Shown here: positions 18,611 to 25,682 of the stretch, one piece after another | Layout of the letters: each line of letters begins with the position of its first letter | Position numbering within the stretch: position 1 is the stretch's first letter | DNA from: Pseudomonas sihuiensis | GTDB lineage: Bacteria; Pseudomonadota; Gammaproteobacteria; Pseudomonadales; Pseudomonadaceae | Reading direction: 5' to 3' | Length of the DNA: 64,000 nt | NCBI RefSeq assembly: GCF_900106015.1 | Contig: NZ_LT629797.1 | Coordinates: forward strand, 2,232,001 to 2,296,000 | The notes under the pieces: generated by a model | Told to the model about the DNA's origin: nothing | Databases searched by the model: none | Seen by the model: only the letters and a program-made list of their open reading frames with translations | Position numbers and translations under genes: made by a program

Positions 18611-19782
18611 ACGACGTCAGCGTGATCGACCGATTCCTTGAGGTGTTCGGGCTGTATATCGACACCGGCTTCGGCCTGCTCGGCGGTGAGGTGGCCTTTC
18701 TCACCATGACCCTGGTGGTGATCGACATGACCCTGGCCGGGCTGTTCTGGGCCATGGGCGGTGAGGACGTCAGCGCCAAGCTGATCCGCAAGATCCTCTA
18801 TGTCGGCGCCTTCGCCTTCATCATCGGCAACTTCAACGTGCTGGCCAAGATCGTCTTCAACTCCTTCGCCGGATTGGGCCTGCTGGCTTCGGGCTCTGCA
18901 TTGAGTCATGCGGAGTTTCTGCAGCCGGGGCGGCTGGCCGCCATTGGGGTTGATGCCGGAGGTCCGCTGCTTGAGCAGATCAGCAACCTCAGCGGATTTC
19001 CCGAAGTCTTCGGCAACCTGCATACCATCCTGGTGCTGTTTCTGGCCTGGCTGGTGGTGATCGTCAGCTTCTTCTTTCTGGCCATCCAGCTGTTCGTCAC
19101 CTTGGTCGAGTTCAAGCTGACCACCCTCGCCGGCTTCGTGCTGGTGCCCTTCGCGCTGTGGAACAAGACCGCCTTTCTCGCCGAGAAGGTGCTGGGCAAC
19201 GTGGTGGCGTCTGGCATAAAGGTCCTGGTACTGGCGGTGATCGTCGGCATCGGCAGCGGGTTGTTCGCAGAGTTTCAGGCCGTTCCGGACAAACCCTCCA
19301 TCGACCATGCCCTGGTGGTCATGCTCGCCGCGCTGGCCTTGCTGGGCCTGGGCATCTTCGGTCCGGGCATCGCCACCGGGCTGGTCTCCGGCGCCCCGCA
19401 GCTGGGGGCTGGTGCAGCCGCCGGTACGGCTCTCGGTGTTACGGGCATGGCCGCAGGCGCAGCCGCGGTGGCGACGGGCGTCGGCGGTGCCGTGCTGGCC
19501 GGCGCCCGTATGGCACCCGGTGCGGCGCGCCTCGCCATGGGTGGAGCCCGTTCCTTGCCTGGCATGCTTTCTGGGTCGGCGGCTTGCGGTGCAATGACTG
19601 GTGGCGCGCCAAGTACTGACAGCCCATCCATGCCCCACGCCAAACAGCCCGACTGGGCCAGGCGCCTGCAACGCAAGCAGCAACTCACCCAGGCTGCTAC
19701 CACGGTCGCGCACACCCTGCGTGCTGGCGATGGTGGTGGCTCATCCCCCGGGCCGCAGATCCGCGACCCATCGAATTCGTAA
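18607..19782 (+). CDS. trbL: Conjugal transfer membrane protein TrbL (VirB6 family)
   Basis: This polytopic inner-membrane protein has 391 residues. Helices cluster at about 22-55, 60-85, 140-180, 195-225 and 235-275. A long Gly/Ala-rich stretch (about 258-320) and a polar tail containing QPDWARRLQRKQQ follow, a tail seen in other TrbL proteins. VirB6-class proteins contact the DNA substrate at the inner-membrane base of the channel. It is shorter than some TrbL proteins but has both ends, so it looks complete. An AAAGGAGG box for trbF follows 12 bases later. Confidence 0.87.
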   Translation: MNDVSVIDRFLEVFGLYIDTGFGLLGGEVAFLTMTLVVIDMTLAGLFWAMGGEDVSAKLIRKILYVGAFAFIIGNFNVLAKIVFNSFAGLGLLASGSALSHAEFLQPGRLAAIGVDAGGPLLEQISNLSGFPEVFGNLHTILVLFLAWLVVIVSFFFLAIQLFVTLVEFKLTTLAGFVLVPFALWNKTAFLAEKVLGNVVASGIKVLVLAVIVGIGSGLFAEFQAVPDKPSIDHALVVMLAALALLGLGIFGPGIATGLVSGAPQLGAGAAAGTALGVTGMAAGAAAVATGVGGAVLAGARMAPGAARLAMGGARSLPGMLSGSAACGAMTGGAPSTDSPSMPHAKQPDWARRLQRKQQLTQAATTVAHTLRAGDGGGSSPGPQIRDPSNS

Positions 19783-19794
19783 AGGAGGACGAAG

Positions 19795-20502
19795 ATGCGT
19801 TTCAAACGTCCGCGGGCGCGCTACAGCGACACCCCGCAACCAGTAACGCCCTACCAAGCCGCGGCGCAGGCCTGGGACCGACGCATGGGCAGCAGCCTGG
19901 CGCAGGCACGCAACTGGCGACTGATGGCCTTCGGTTGCCTGGGCCTGGCCCTGCTGATGGCCGGTGGCCTGCTCTGGCGCTCAGCCCAGTCGGTGGTCAC
20001 GCCCTACGTGGTGGAGGTCGACAACACCGGCCAGGTGCGTGCCGTGGGCGAGGCCGCCAGCCCCTATCAACCGCAGGATGCGCAGATCGCCCACCATCTG
20101 GCGCGTTTTATCGAGCGGGTGCGCTCGCTGTCCATCGACCCGGTGGTGGTGCGGCAGAACTGGCTGGAGGCCTATCACTTCACCACCGACCGCGGCGCCG
20201 TCACGCTCAATGACTATGCCCGCGCCAATGATCCCTTCACCCGGGTCGGCAAGGAGTCGGTATCGGTCGAGGTCACCAGCGTGGTGCGGGCCAGCGACAG
20301 CTCGTTCCAGGTGCGCTGGATCGAACGCCGCTTCGTGAATGGTTCGGCCGCCGGCCTGGAGCGCTGGACCGCTGTTATCTCACTGGTACTGCAGCCTCCA
20401 CGCACCGAGGAAAAGCTGCGCCGCAACCCGCTAGGTATTTACGTCAACGGCCTGTCCTGGAGCCGTGAGCTGGACACTACGGAAGGAGCCAAGAAGCCAT
20501 GA
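19795..20502 (+). CDS. trbF: Conjugal transfer protein TrbF (VirB8 family)
   Basis: The product has 235 residues: a short cytoplasmic N-terminus, one transmembrane helix (about 42-62), then a periplasmic NTF2-like VirB8 domain (about 90-225) with the conserved PYVVEVDNTGQV segment after the helix. It is a channel scaffold component. A strong AAAGGAGG box lies 8 bases upstream. The stop overlaps trbG by 4 bases. Confidence 0.9.
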   Translation: MRFKRPRARYSDTPQPVTPYQAAAQAWDRRMGSSLAQARNWRLMAFGCLGLALLMAGGLLWRSAQSVVTPYVVEVDNTGQVRAVGEAASPYQPQDAQIAHHLARFIERVRSLSIDPVVVRQNWLEAYHFTTDRGAVTLNDYARANDPFTRVGKESVSVEVTSVVRASDSSFQVRWIERRFVNGSAAGLERWTAVISLVLQPPRTEEKLRRNPLGIYVNGLSWSRELDTTEGAKKP

Positions 20503-21485
20503 GAACTACCCAGAGCATTTACATCTGCCCTCTGCTGCTGAGCGTGCTGGCCGGCTGTGCCAGCCAGCAGCCGCCAGTGATCGCGCTGGATGAACCGGTC
20601 GAGGCGCAGCGTCTGCCGGAGCCGCCCAAGCCCATCGAGGTAGTGGAAGTACCCAAGCCACTGGCCCTACCCGCCCAGCTCAAGCCATTGCCGGAAACTC
20701 AGCGCAGTAAGCCGGCCAAGGAACCGGCCGACGAGCGCGTCCGGGTCTCGCGCGCCAATCGCGACGCTCGAGTCGCGCCGAGTCGGGAAGGCTACATCAA
20801 CGCCATCCAGGTGTGGCCCTACTCCGATGGCGCGCTGTATCAGGTATACGCCAGCCCAGGACGGGTGACCGCGATCAACCTGCAGCCCGGCGAAGAGTTG
20901 ATCACTGTGGCCGCCGGCGACACCGTGCGCTGGATCGTCGGCGACACCACCAGCGGCAGCAGCGACGAGTTGCGCACCAGTGTGCTGATCAAGCCGACGC
21001 GGGTCGACCTCAAGACCAACCTGGTGATCACCACCACGCGCCGCACCTACCTGATCGAGCTGACTTCCACCGAGCAGGCCTGGATGGCGTCGGTGTCCTG
21101 GGACTACCCCCAGGACCGCATGCTCGCCCTGCAACGTCGCGCCGGCGCCGCCCAGGCCGCGGCGCCGGTGGATACCGGCCTGGCGCTGGAGCAGCTGCGC
21201 TTTCGCTATGCGATCAGCGGCAGCAATCCGCCCTGGAAGCCGCTGCGTGCCTTCGACGACGGCCGAAAGGTGTATATCCAGTTCCCCGCCGGTATCGCCC
21301 AAGGCGAGCTGCCACCGCTGTTCGTAATTGGCCCCGAAGGTGACGGACAGCTGGTCAACTATCGTTTTCGCTCGCCCTACTACATCGTCGACCGTCTGTT
21401 CGGCGCAGCCGAGCTGCGCCTGGGCGCCGACAAGGGTGACGTGGTGCGGATCGAGCGCACCGATGGCGTGGCACGGAGGCCCTGA
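20499..21485 (+). CDS. trbG: Conjugal transfer lipoprotein TrbG (VirB9 family)
   Basis: This 328-residue protein has a lipoprotein signal (LLLSVLAGC, Cys about residue 22). A Pro-rich linker (about 25-75) and the VirB9/TrbG domain follow, with VWPYSDGALYQVYASPGRVT and a C-terminal segment containing DRLFGAAELRLG. VirB9-class proteins form the outer-membrane core complex with VirB10. The lipidated start is notable because VirB9 itself is usually not lipidated. The gap to trbI is 2 bases. Confidence 0.9.
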   Translation: MRTTQSIYICPLLLSVLAGCASQQPPVIALDEPVEAQRLPEPPKPIEVVEVPKPLALPAQLKPLPETQRSKPAKEPADERVRVSRANRDARVAPSREGYINAIQVWPYSDGALYQVYASPGRVTAINLQPGEELITVAAGDTVRWIVGDTTSGSSDELRTSVLIKPTRVDLKTNLVITTTRRTYLIELTSTEQAWMASVSWDYPQDRMLALQRRAGAAQAAAPVDTGLALEQLRFRYAISGSNPPWKPLRAFDDGRKVYIQFPAGIAQGELPPLFVIGPEGDGQLVNYRFRSPYYIVDRLFGAAELRLGADKGDVVRIERTDGVARRP

Positions 21486-21487
21486 GC

Positions 21488-22753
21488 ATGACGGCCAAGG
21501 ACGACAAACAAACCGCCGCAATCTCGCTACCGCCCAAGGAAGCGCCGGAGTCGCTGGAGCTGCGAGCCAAGCCGCGTCCGGTCACCCGACTCAATCCGCG
21601 CATGCTGGCGGTAGTGGTCGGCGGCCTATCGGCTGCGGTACTCGGAGCCATGCTGTGGTCGCTGCAGCCTCAGCAGCGCCGCCAGGACGCCGACCCGAAC
21701 GAGCTATACAACGTCGACCGCGTGGCACGCTCCGAGGGGCTGGAACAGTTGCCGGCAGACTACTCGCAACTGCCGCCACCACCTGCTCCCGAGATACCGC
21801 AACTGGGCCCACCGCTGCCCGGCGATCTGGGCGGGCCAATCCTCAGGGCGGAGCAGCAGGCGCAGGGTTATGGACATGGGCCAGATGCCGCCGAAGTGGA
21901 GCGCCTGGCCCTGCTCAAGGAAGCCGAGGAAGCAGCGCAGTCCTCGGTGTTTTTCCAGACCAGCAGCGCGAGGAAATCGAACGTTGCATCCACTGGGAGT
22001 GCCCAGCCCGATCCCATGATCCTGGGTATGGCCTCGTCAGGCGCGGTAGCCGCAACTGCAGGAGCACCAACGCAGCAGGAACGGAACGAAGCGTTTCTCA
22101 GTAAATCCGTAAATGCACAAATCCGTAATTCCGGATTGCTGCAGATGCCTGAGTCGCCTTACCAAGTAATGGCCGGCACCGTCATCGCGGCGGCTCTGGT
22201 CACCGGCATCAAGTCGGATCTACCCGGCGACGTGATCGCCACGGTGACCGAGCCGGTCTACGACAGCGCCACCGGTGAGCACGTGCTTATCCCCCAAGGC
22301 GCCCGCCTGCTGGGTCGCTACAACAGCCAGGTGAACTACGGGCAGAGCCGCGTGCAGGTGGTGTGGCAGCGGGTGATCATGCCGGACACCTCGTCTTTCC
22401 AGCTCGACAACCTGGTCGGTACCGACGCCGCCGGCTATGCCGGCCTCGAGGATGGCGTCGACTGGCATTGGGATCGGATCGTCGCCGGCGCGGCCATGAC
22501 CAGCCTGCTGGGCATCGGTGCCGAGCTGGCGGCACCGACCAGTCGCACCGACGGCGACCGCGTCATCATCGCCGGACGCGACAGCCTGCAGGACACGGTG
22601 AATCAGGTCGGCCAGGAGATCACCCGCCGCAACCTCGATATCCAGCCCACGCTGACCCAGCGCCCTGGGCTGCCCCTGCGCGTGATCGTCAACCGCGACC
22701 TGGTACTGCGCCCCTATCAACCTTTCTCCACTCAACAGAGGAGCCCGCAATGA
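21488..22753 (+). CDS. trbI: Conjugal transfer protein TrbI (VirB10 family)
   Basis: The product has 421 residues: an N-terminal cytoplasmic part, one membrane helix (about 38-58), a Pro-rich periplasmic linker (about 85-125) and the conserved VirB10 C-terminal domain (about 215-410, with AGTVIAAALVTGIKSDLPG and HVLIPQGARLLGRYNSQV). It bridges inner and outer membranes in the core complex. A short AT-rich patch with a direct repeat lies just before the C-domain (separate entry). The frame stays open. The end overlaps the DUF2274 gene by 4 bases. Confidence 0.9.
   Translation: MTAKDDKQTAAISLPPKEAPESLELRAKPRPVTRLNPRMLAVVVGGLSAAVLGAMLWSLQPQQRRQDADPNELYNVDRVARSEGLEQLPADYSQLPPPPAPEIPQLGPPLPGDLGGPILRAEQQAQGYGHGPDAAEVERLALLKEAEEAAQSSVFFQTSSARKSNVASTGSAQPDPMILGMASSGAVAATAGAPTQQERNEAFLSKSVNAQIRNSGLLQMPESPYQVMAGTVIAAALVTGIKSDLPGDVIATVTEPVYDSATGEHVLIPQGARLLGRYNSQVNYGQSRVQVVWQRVIMPDTSSFQLDNLVGTDAAGYAGLEDGVDWHWDRIVAGAAMTSLLGIGAELAAPTSRTDGDRVIIAGRDSLQDTVNQVGQEITRRNLDIQPTLTQRPGLPLRVIVNRDLVLRPYQPFSTQQRSPQ
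22103..22137. repeat. AT-rich direct and inverted repeat inside trbI
   Basis: AAATCCGTAA occurs at 22103-22112 and again at 22119-22128. The second copy is half of an inverted repeat AATCCG/CGGATT (22120-22125 and 22132-22137). The patch stands out in GC-rich trbI and adds about a dozen residues (SKSVNAQIRNSG) without breaking the frame. It could be a small insertion scar or tandem duplication. Confidence 0.6.
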
Positions 22754-22983
22754 GCACGACCAAACTGCGTCTCGGCCCACTGCCGAAAACCGAGAACCTG
22801 AAGCTGACCTTCACCTGTCCGGCCAGCCTGAAGGCCGATCTTGAGCGCTACGCGGCGCTGCACTCGCAAACCTATGGCGAAAAAGTCGACGCCCTGACCC
22901 TCATTCCGCACATGCTGGAGGCATTCATGGCGAGGGATCGGGTGTTCAAGAGGGCTGACGCCGGAGCGAAGGGAGGTGATTAA
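22750..22983 (+). CDS. DUF2274 family protein, last gene of the trb operon
   Basis: This 77-residue protein has the DUF2274 pattern: KLRLGPLP at the start, then KLTFTCPASLKADLERYAALH and a C-terminal helix with LIPHMLEAFMARDR. The middle resembles a ribbon-helix-helix unit. Members follow trbI in many integrative elements, but no function is established. It starts 4 bases before the trbI stop. It ends just before the palindromic operator of the AbiE pair, so it marks the end of the conjugation transcription unit. Confidence 0.82.
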   Translation: MSTTKLRLGPLPKTENLKLTFTCPASLKADLERYAALHSQTYGEKVDALTLIPHMLEAFMARDRVFKRADAGAKGGD

Positions 22984-22991
22984 TTGTCGCA

Positions 22992-23021
22992 ATGTCAGAA
23001 ATAAATATATACTTCTGACAT
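22992..23021. promoter_or_regulatory. Perfect palindrome upstream of the AbiE genes (probable autoregulatory operator)
   Basis: ATGTCAGAA (22992-23000) and TTCTGACAT (23013-23021) are exact reverse complements, separated by a 12-base AT-only-plus-C spacer that contains a TATAT core. The site lies 31 bases before the antitoxin start. AbiEi antitoxins are known to repress their own operon by binding inverted repeats at the promoter, so this is the likely operator and -10 region. The 9-base arms and the position are seen directly; binding is inferred. Confidence 0.75.
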
Positions 23022-23052
23022 ATTAGTTGAGACACCTGTTGAGGCAACCGTC

Positions 23053-23649
23053 GTGAAGACCCTACCCGAGACAATTCTTGAACAAAGCCGGCAGCTCCCT
23101 GAAGGCGGTGTGCTTGCGCCCAAGAATTTCGTTCACCTGGGCAGCCGTGCGGCAGTAGACCAAGCCTTATCTCGCCTGGCCAAGGCCGGGAAGCTGGTAC
23201 GTGTGGCTCGCGGCACCTATGCCGCTCCTGTCACCAGTCGTTTCGGCACGCGCCCGCCTGCTCCGGATAAAGTGATCCGGGCAATCGCAGAACAACGTGG
23301 TGAAACTCTGGTGCCGCATGGGGCGCGAGCCGCCAACGCCCTCGGACTCACCCAGCAGGTCCCCATCAAGGAAGCGTTCCTGACCACAGGACGATCCCGC
23401 ACGATGAAGTTCGGCAAGACTGAAGTGCTCGTGCAACACGCTCCTCGCTGGATGCTCGCGCTCGGGTCAACTCTGGCTGGTGAAGCAGTCCGCGCCCTTG
23501 CCTGGATCGGCCAGACACACGTCAGCGAGGCGGTAGGCAAGCTTCATGGCACGCTCCCGGAGTCAGAATGGAACTCGCTGCTCGCGAGCCGCACCATCCT
23601 GCCTACCTGGATGGCGCAGGCCATCGGTCGAGAGAACGCGCATGCCTGA
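23053..23649 (+). CDS. abiEi: AbiEi-type antitoxin (type IV toxin-antitoxin, DUF6088-like)
   Basis: The product has 198 residues. An N-terminal winged-helix segment (about 15-60: VLAPKNFVHLGSRAAVDQAL, then a wing with VRVARGTYAAP) is followed by a larger C-terminal domain typical of AbiEi antitoxins. In type IV systems the antitoxin does not bind the toxin but counters its effect and represses the operon. The GTG start at 23053 has a GAGG box 8 bases upstream. The stop overlaps the toxin gene by 8 bases (ATGCCTGA). Lower GC than the trb genes suggests a separate origin. Confidence 0.82.
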   Translation: MKTLPETILEQSRQLPEGGVLAPKNFVHLGSRAAVDQALSRLAKAGKLVRVARGTYAAPVTSRFGTRPPAPDKVIRAIAEQRGETLVPHGARAANALGLTQQVPIKEAFLTTGRSRTMKFGKTEVLVQHAPRWMLALGSTLAGEAVRALAWIGQTHVSEAVGKLHGTLPESEWNSLLASRTILPTWMAQAIGRENAHA

Positions 23650-24643
23650 ACAGTTCTTCGATCTTTCGAAACAGGATCAGCTTGAAGCACTTCAGTTCGC
23701 CGCGGCCCAAACTGGGCGTCCTGCTCACCTGCTGGAAAAGGACTTGTGGGTAGTCTGGACGCTGCGGGCATTGTTCTCAGCAAATATCGGACAGAGCTTG
23801 ACCTTCAAGGGTGGCACCTCGTTGTCGAAGGCGTACAAAGTCATTGACAGGTTTTCGGAAGACATCGACCTGACGTACGACATCCGTGAGCTGATCCCCG
23901 AGTTCACAGGGCACTCGGATCTTCCCTCCTCTAGGAGCGAAGCACGGCGCTGGAGCAGCAAGGTTCGTGAGCGCTTACCGGGTTGGATCCAACAGACAAT
24001 CCACCCCGTCCTGCAATCCACGCTCGAACAGGAGCAACTGGATGCTGAGTTGGAGGTCACGGGCGAGAAGCTTTTCCTCCGCTACCCTGCAATGGCCAGC
24101 GGAACCGGTTATATCCCTCCCGTAGTCACTTTAGAGTTCGGAGCCCGCTCCACTGGCGAACCCCACGCACCTCAGCATGTGCTGTGCGACATGGCCGGCG
24201 CAGTTGAGGGGGTGACTTTCCCCGAAGCAGATCCCATTGTCATGGATATCGCCCGAACATTCTGGGAGAAAGCCACCGCCACTCATGTCTACTGCGCACA
24301 ACAGCAGATCAGAAGCGAACGATTCGCCAGGCACTGGCACGATCTTGCCGCAATAGCACGCACCGAATACTTCGACATGATCGCTGCTGATCGACAGGTC
24401 GCCGATATGGTTGCGAATCACAAAAGTTGGTTCTTCCAAGAAAAGTCTATAGACGGCACCGTAGTTGATTACCATGCTGCTGCAAGAGGGCACATCCAAA
24501 TCGTCCCTGATGGCGCAGCTCGAGAAGCGCTGGAGCAAGATTATGCGATGATGCTCGACGACGGCGTGATGATTGGAAACGCACGAACATTTGATGACCT
24601 AATGCAAGAGTGCACAGAGATCCAAATTCGGCTTAATGCGTAG
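23642..24643 (+). CDS. abiEii: AbiEii-type toxin, nucleotidyltransferase
   Basis: The product has 333 residues of the AbiEii nucleotidyltransferase family. Motif I is GGTSLSK (about 60-66), motif II is EDIDLTYD (about 76-83; Asp-x-Asp), and the later RHWHDLAAIAR (about 221-231) matches the family's motif with conserved Arg/Asp. Related toxins transfer nucleotides, in some cases to tRNA acceptor ends, and arrest growth; some confer phage abortive infection. I start it at ATG 23642, which overlaps the antitoxin stop. All key motifs are present, so it is probably active. Within a mobile element it likely stabilises inheritance and may defend against phage. Confidence 0.85.
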   Translation: MPEQFFDLSKQDQLEALQFAAAQTGRPAHLLEKDLWVVWTLRALFSANIGQSLTFKGGTSLSKAYKVIDRFSEDIDLTYDIRELIPEFTGHSDLPSSRSEARRWSSKVRERLPGWIQQTIHPVLQSTLEQEQLDAELEVTGEKLFLRYPAMASGTGYIPPVVTLEFGARSTGEPHAPQHVLCDMAGAVEGVTFPEADPIVMDIARTFWEKATATHVYCAQQQIRSERFARHWHDLAAIARTEYFDMIAADRQVADMVANHKSWFFQEKSIDGTVVDYHAAARGHIQIVPDGAAREALEQDYAMMLDDGVMIGNARTFDDLMQECTEIQIRLNA

Positions 24644-24768
24644 ACCAGATACGGAAAAAGCTCACCAGAAACAGTTATGAGTCGAACGCTCTTTACATCC
24701 CCTGCAACAAACGCGGAATCGGGTTATAACTAATACTTAGACCAGCCACATAAAAGGAAACACACACA

Positions 24769-25128
24769 ATGTCGAAGCTTGCCGAATTTCGCGCCCTTGA
24801 ACAGCAATTGGCCGCTCAACTGGCAGAGTTGGAAGCTCTCAAGAAAGACGATGGCCTGAAAAAGGAAATGGAGTTTGAGGAAAAGCTCCGCGCCCTGATG
24901 TCCAAATACGACAAAGGCCTGCGCGACATCATCGCCATCCTTGATCCGCAAACCAAAGTCGGCAAGCTCAGCAAACAGGATTCCGGGGCGCGCCGTCCTC
25001 GCCAAGTAAAATGCTACAAGAACCCCAAGACCGGCGAGGTTGTTGAAACCAAAGGTGGCAATCACAAAGTCTTGAAAGCTTGGAAAGAAGAGTTCGGCGC
25101 CGACGTCGTCGAAAGCTGGCTGCAGTAA
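24769..25128 (+). CDS. MvaT/MvaU-family H-NS-like nucleoid protein, element-borne
   Basis: The product has 119 residues. The N-terminal coiled-coil dimerisation region (about 1-60) contains the MvaT hallmark MEFEEKLRALMSKYDKGLRDI. A basic linker (ARRPRQVK) and the C-terminal DNA-binding domain YKNPKTGEVVETKGGNHKVL follow. The Arg in the linker and Gly-Asn in KGGNHK fit the AT-pincer used by MvaT. Such proteins silence AT-rich foreign DNA. This copy is embedded in the mobile element between abiE and the recombination genes. It may silence the element or buffer host MvaT. A possible -10 (TATAAC, 24725-24730) precedes it. Confidence 0.88.
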   Translation: MSKLAEFRALEQQLAAQLAELEALKKDDGLKKEMEFEEKLRALMSKYDKGLRDIIAILDPQTKVGKLSKQDSGARRPRQVKCYKNPKTGEVVETKGGNHKVLKAWKEEFGADVVESWLQ

Positions 25129-25145
25129 CAGCCTACCGAACTAAA

Positions 25146-25167
25146 GGCGCCGTATCCTTACGGCGCC
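25146..25167 (+). terminator. Hairpin after the MvaT-like gene
   Basis: GGCGCCGTA (25146-25154) pairs perfectly with TACGGCGCC (25159-25167) around a TCCT loop, 17 bases after the gene's stop. The stem is strong, but only a weak T-tract follows, so terminator function is likely rather than certain. Confidence 0.6.
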
Positions 25168-25302
25168 GATTCCCTTCAGAAAGCGCCCTCATCTTCATAC
25201 CCACCTACGCCTATCCACGCCCAGGCGAGTTCTCCGGCCGCGAAGCCACAAAGAGAATTTCTACATGTCGAACGTCCAACAAGGTCGTACATGGAGAAAG
25301 TC

Positions 25303-25506
25303 ATGAACAGCTCTTGCCGATGGGTCCTAGTCAAGCGATTTGCCGAAGTCACCGGCTATTCCGAGAATGCCGTCCGCCACAAGGTCAAGAATGGGATTTG
25401 GGTACAGGGGCGCATCTGGCGCAAGGCCCCGGATGGCCGCGTGTTCGTAAACCTTGTTGAATTCGAACGCTGGGTAGAAAGCGAGCGCTATCCAACTTCA
25501 CACTGA
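25303..25506 (+). CDS. xis: Excisionase-like small DNA-binding protein
   Basis: This product has about 67 residues. A predicted helix-turn-helix (RFAEVTGYSENAVRHKVKNG) is followed by a wing (WRKAPDGRVFVNLVEFERWV), the pattern of the excisionase family paired with phage-type integrases. Such proteins bend DNA at the attachment site and favour excision. GGAG lies 8 bases before ATG 25303; an in-frame ATG at 25291 is possible. It ends 176 bases before the integrase gene, which reads the same way. That spacer contains a short CGCTCA/TGAGCG palindrome and an AT-rich patch. Confidence 0.72.
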   Translation: MNSSCRWVLVKRFAEVTGYSENAVRHKVKNGIWVQGRIWRKAPDGRVFVNLVEFERWVESERYPTSH

Positions 25507-25682
25507 TGCCCGCTGAAGCAAATCTGCCCTTCCGCTGGTACTCGCCCGCCCTTGAAATACGCTCATTGAGCGCATTATAGTCCACATTATCCCGCAGGCA
25601 CCGACTCCCTTCGCACCCTGTCACTCGATCAGGCCGCGACATGCTACGCGGGCCAAATCAGGAGGAATACGGAGGACTGACT

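Noticed and set aside
25080..25460. Open frame running across the MvaT-like gene end and the excisionase-like gene in another frame
   Set aside because: It crosses a terminator hairpin and two better-supported genes.
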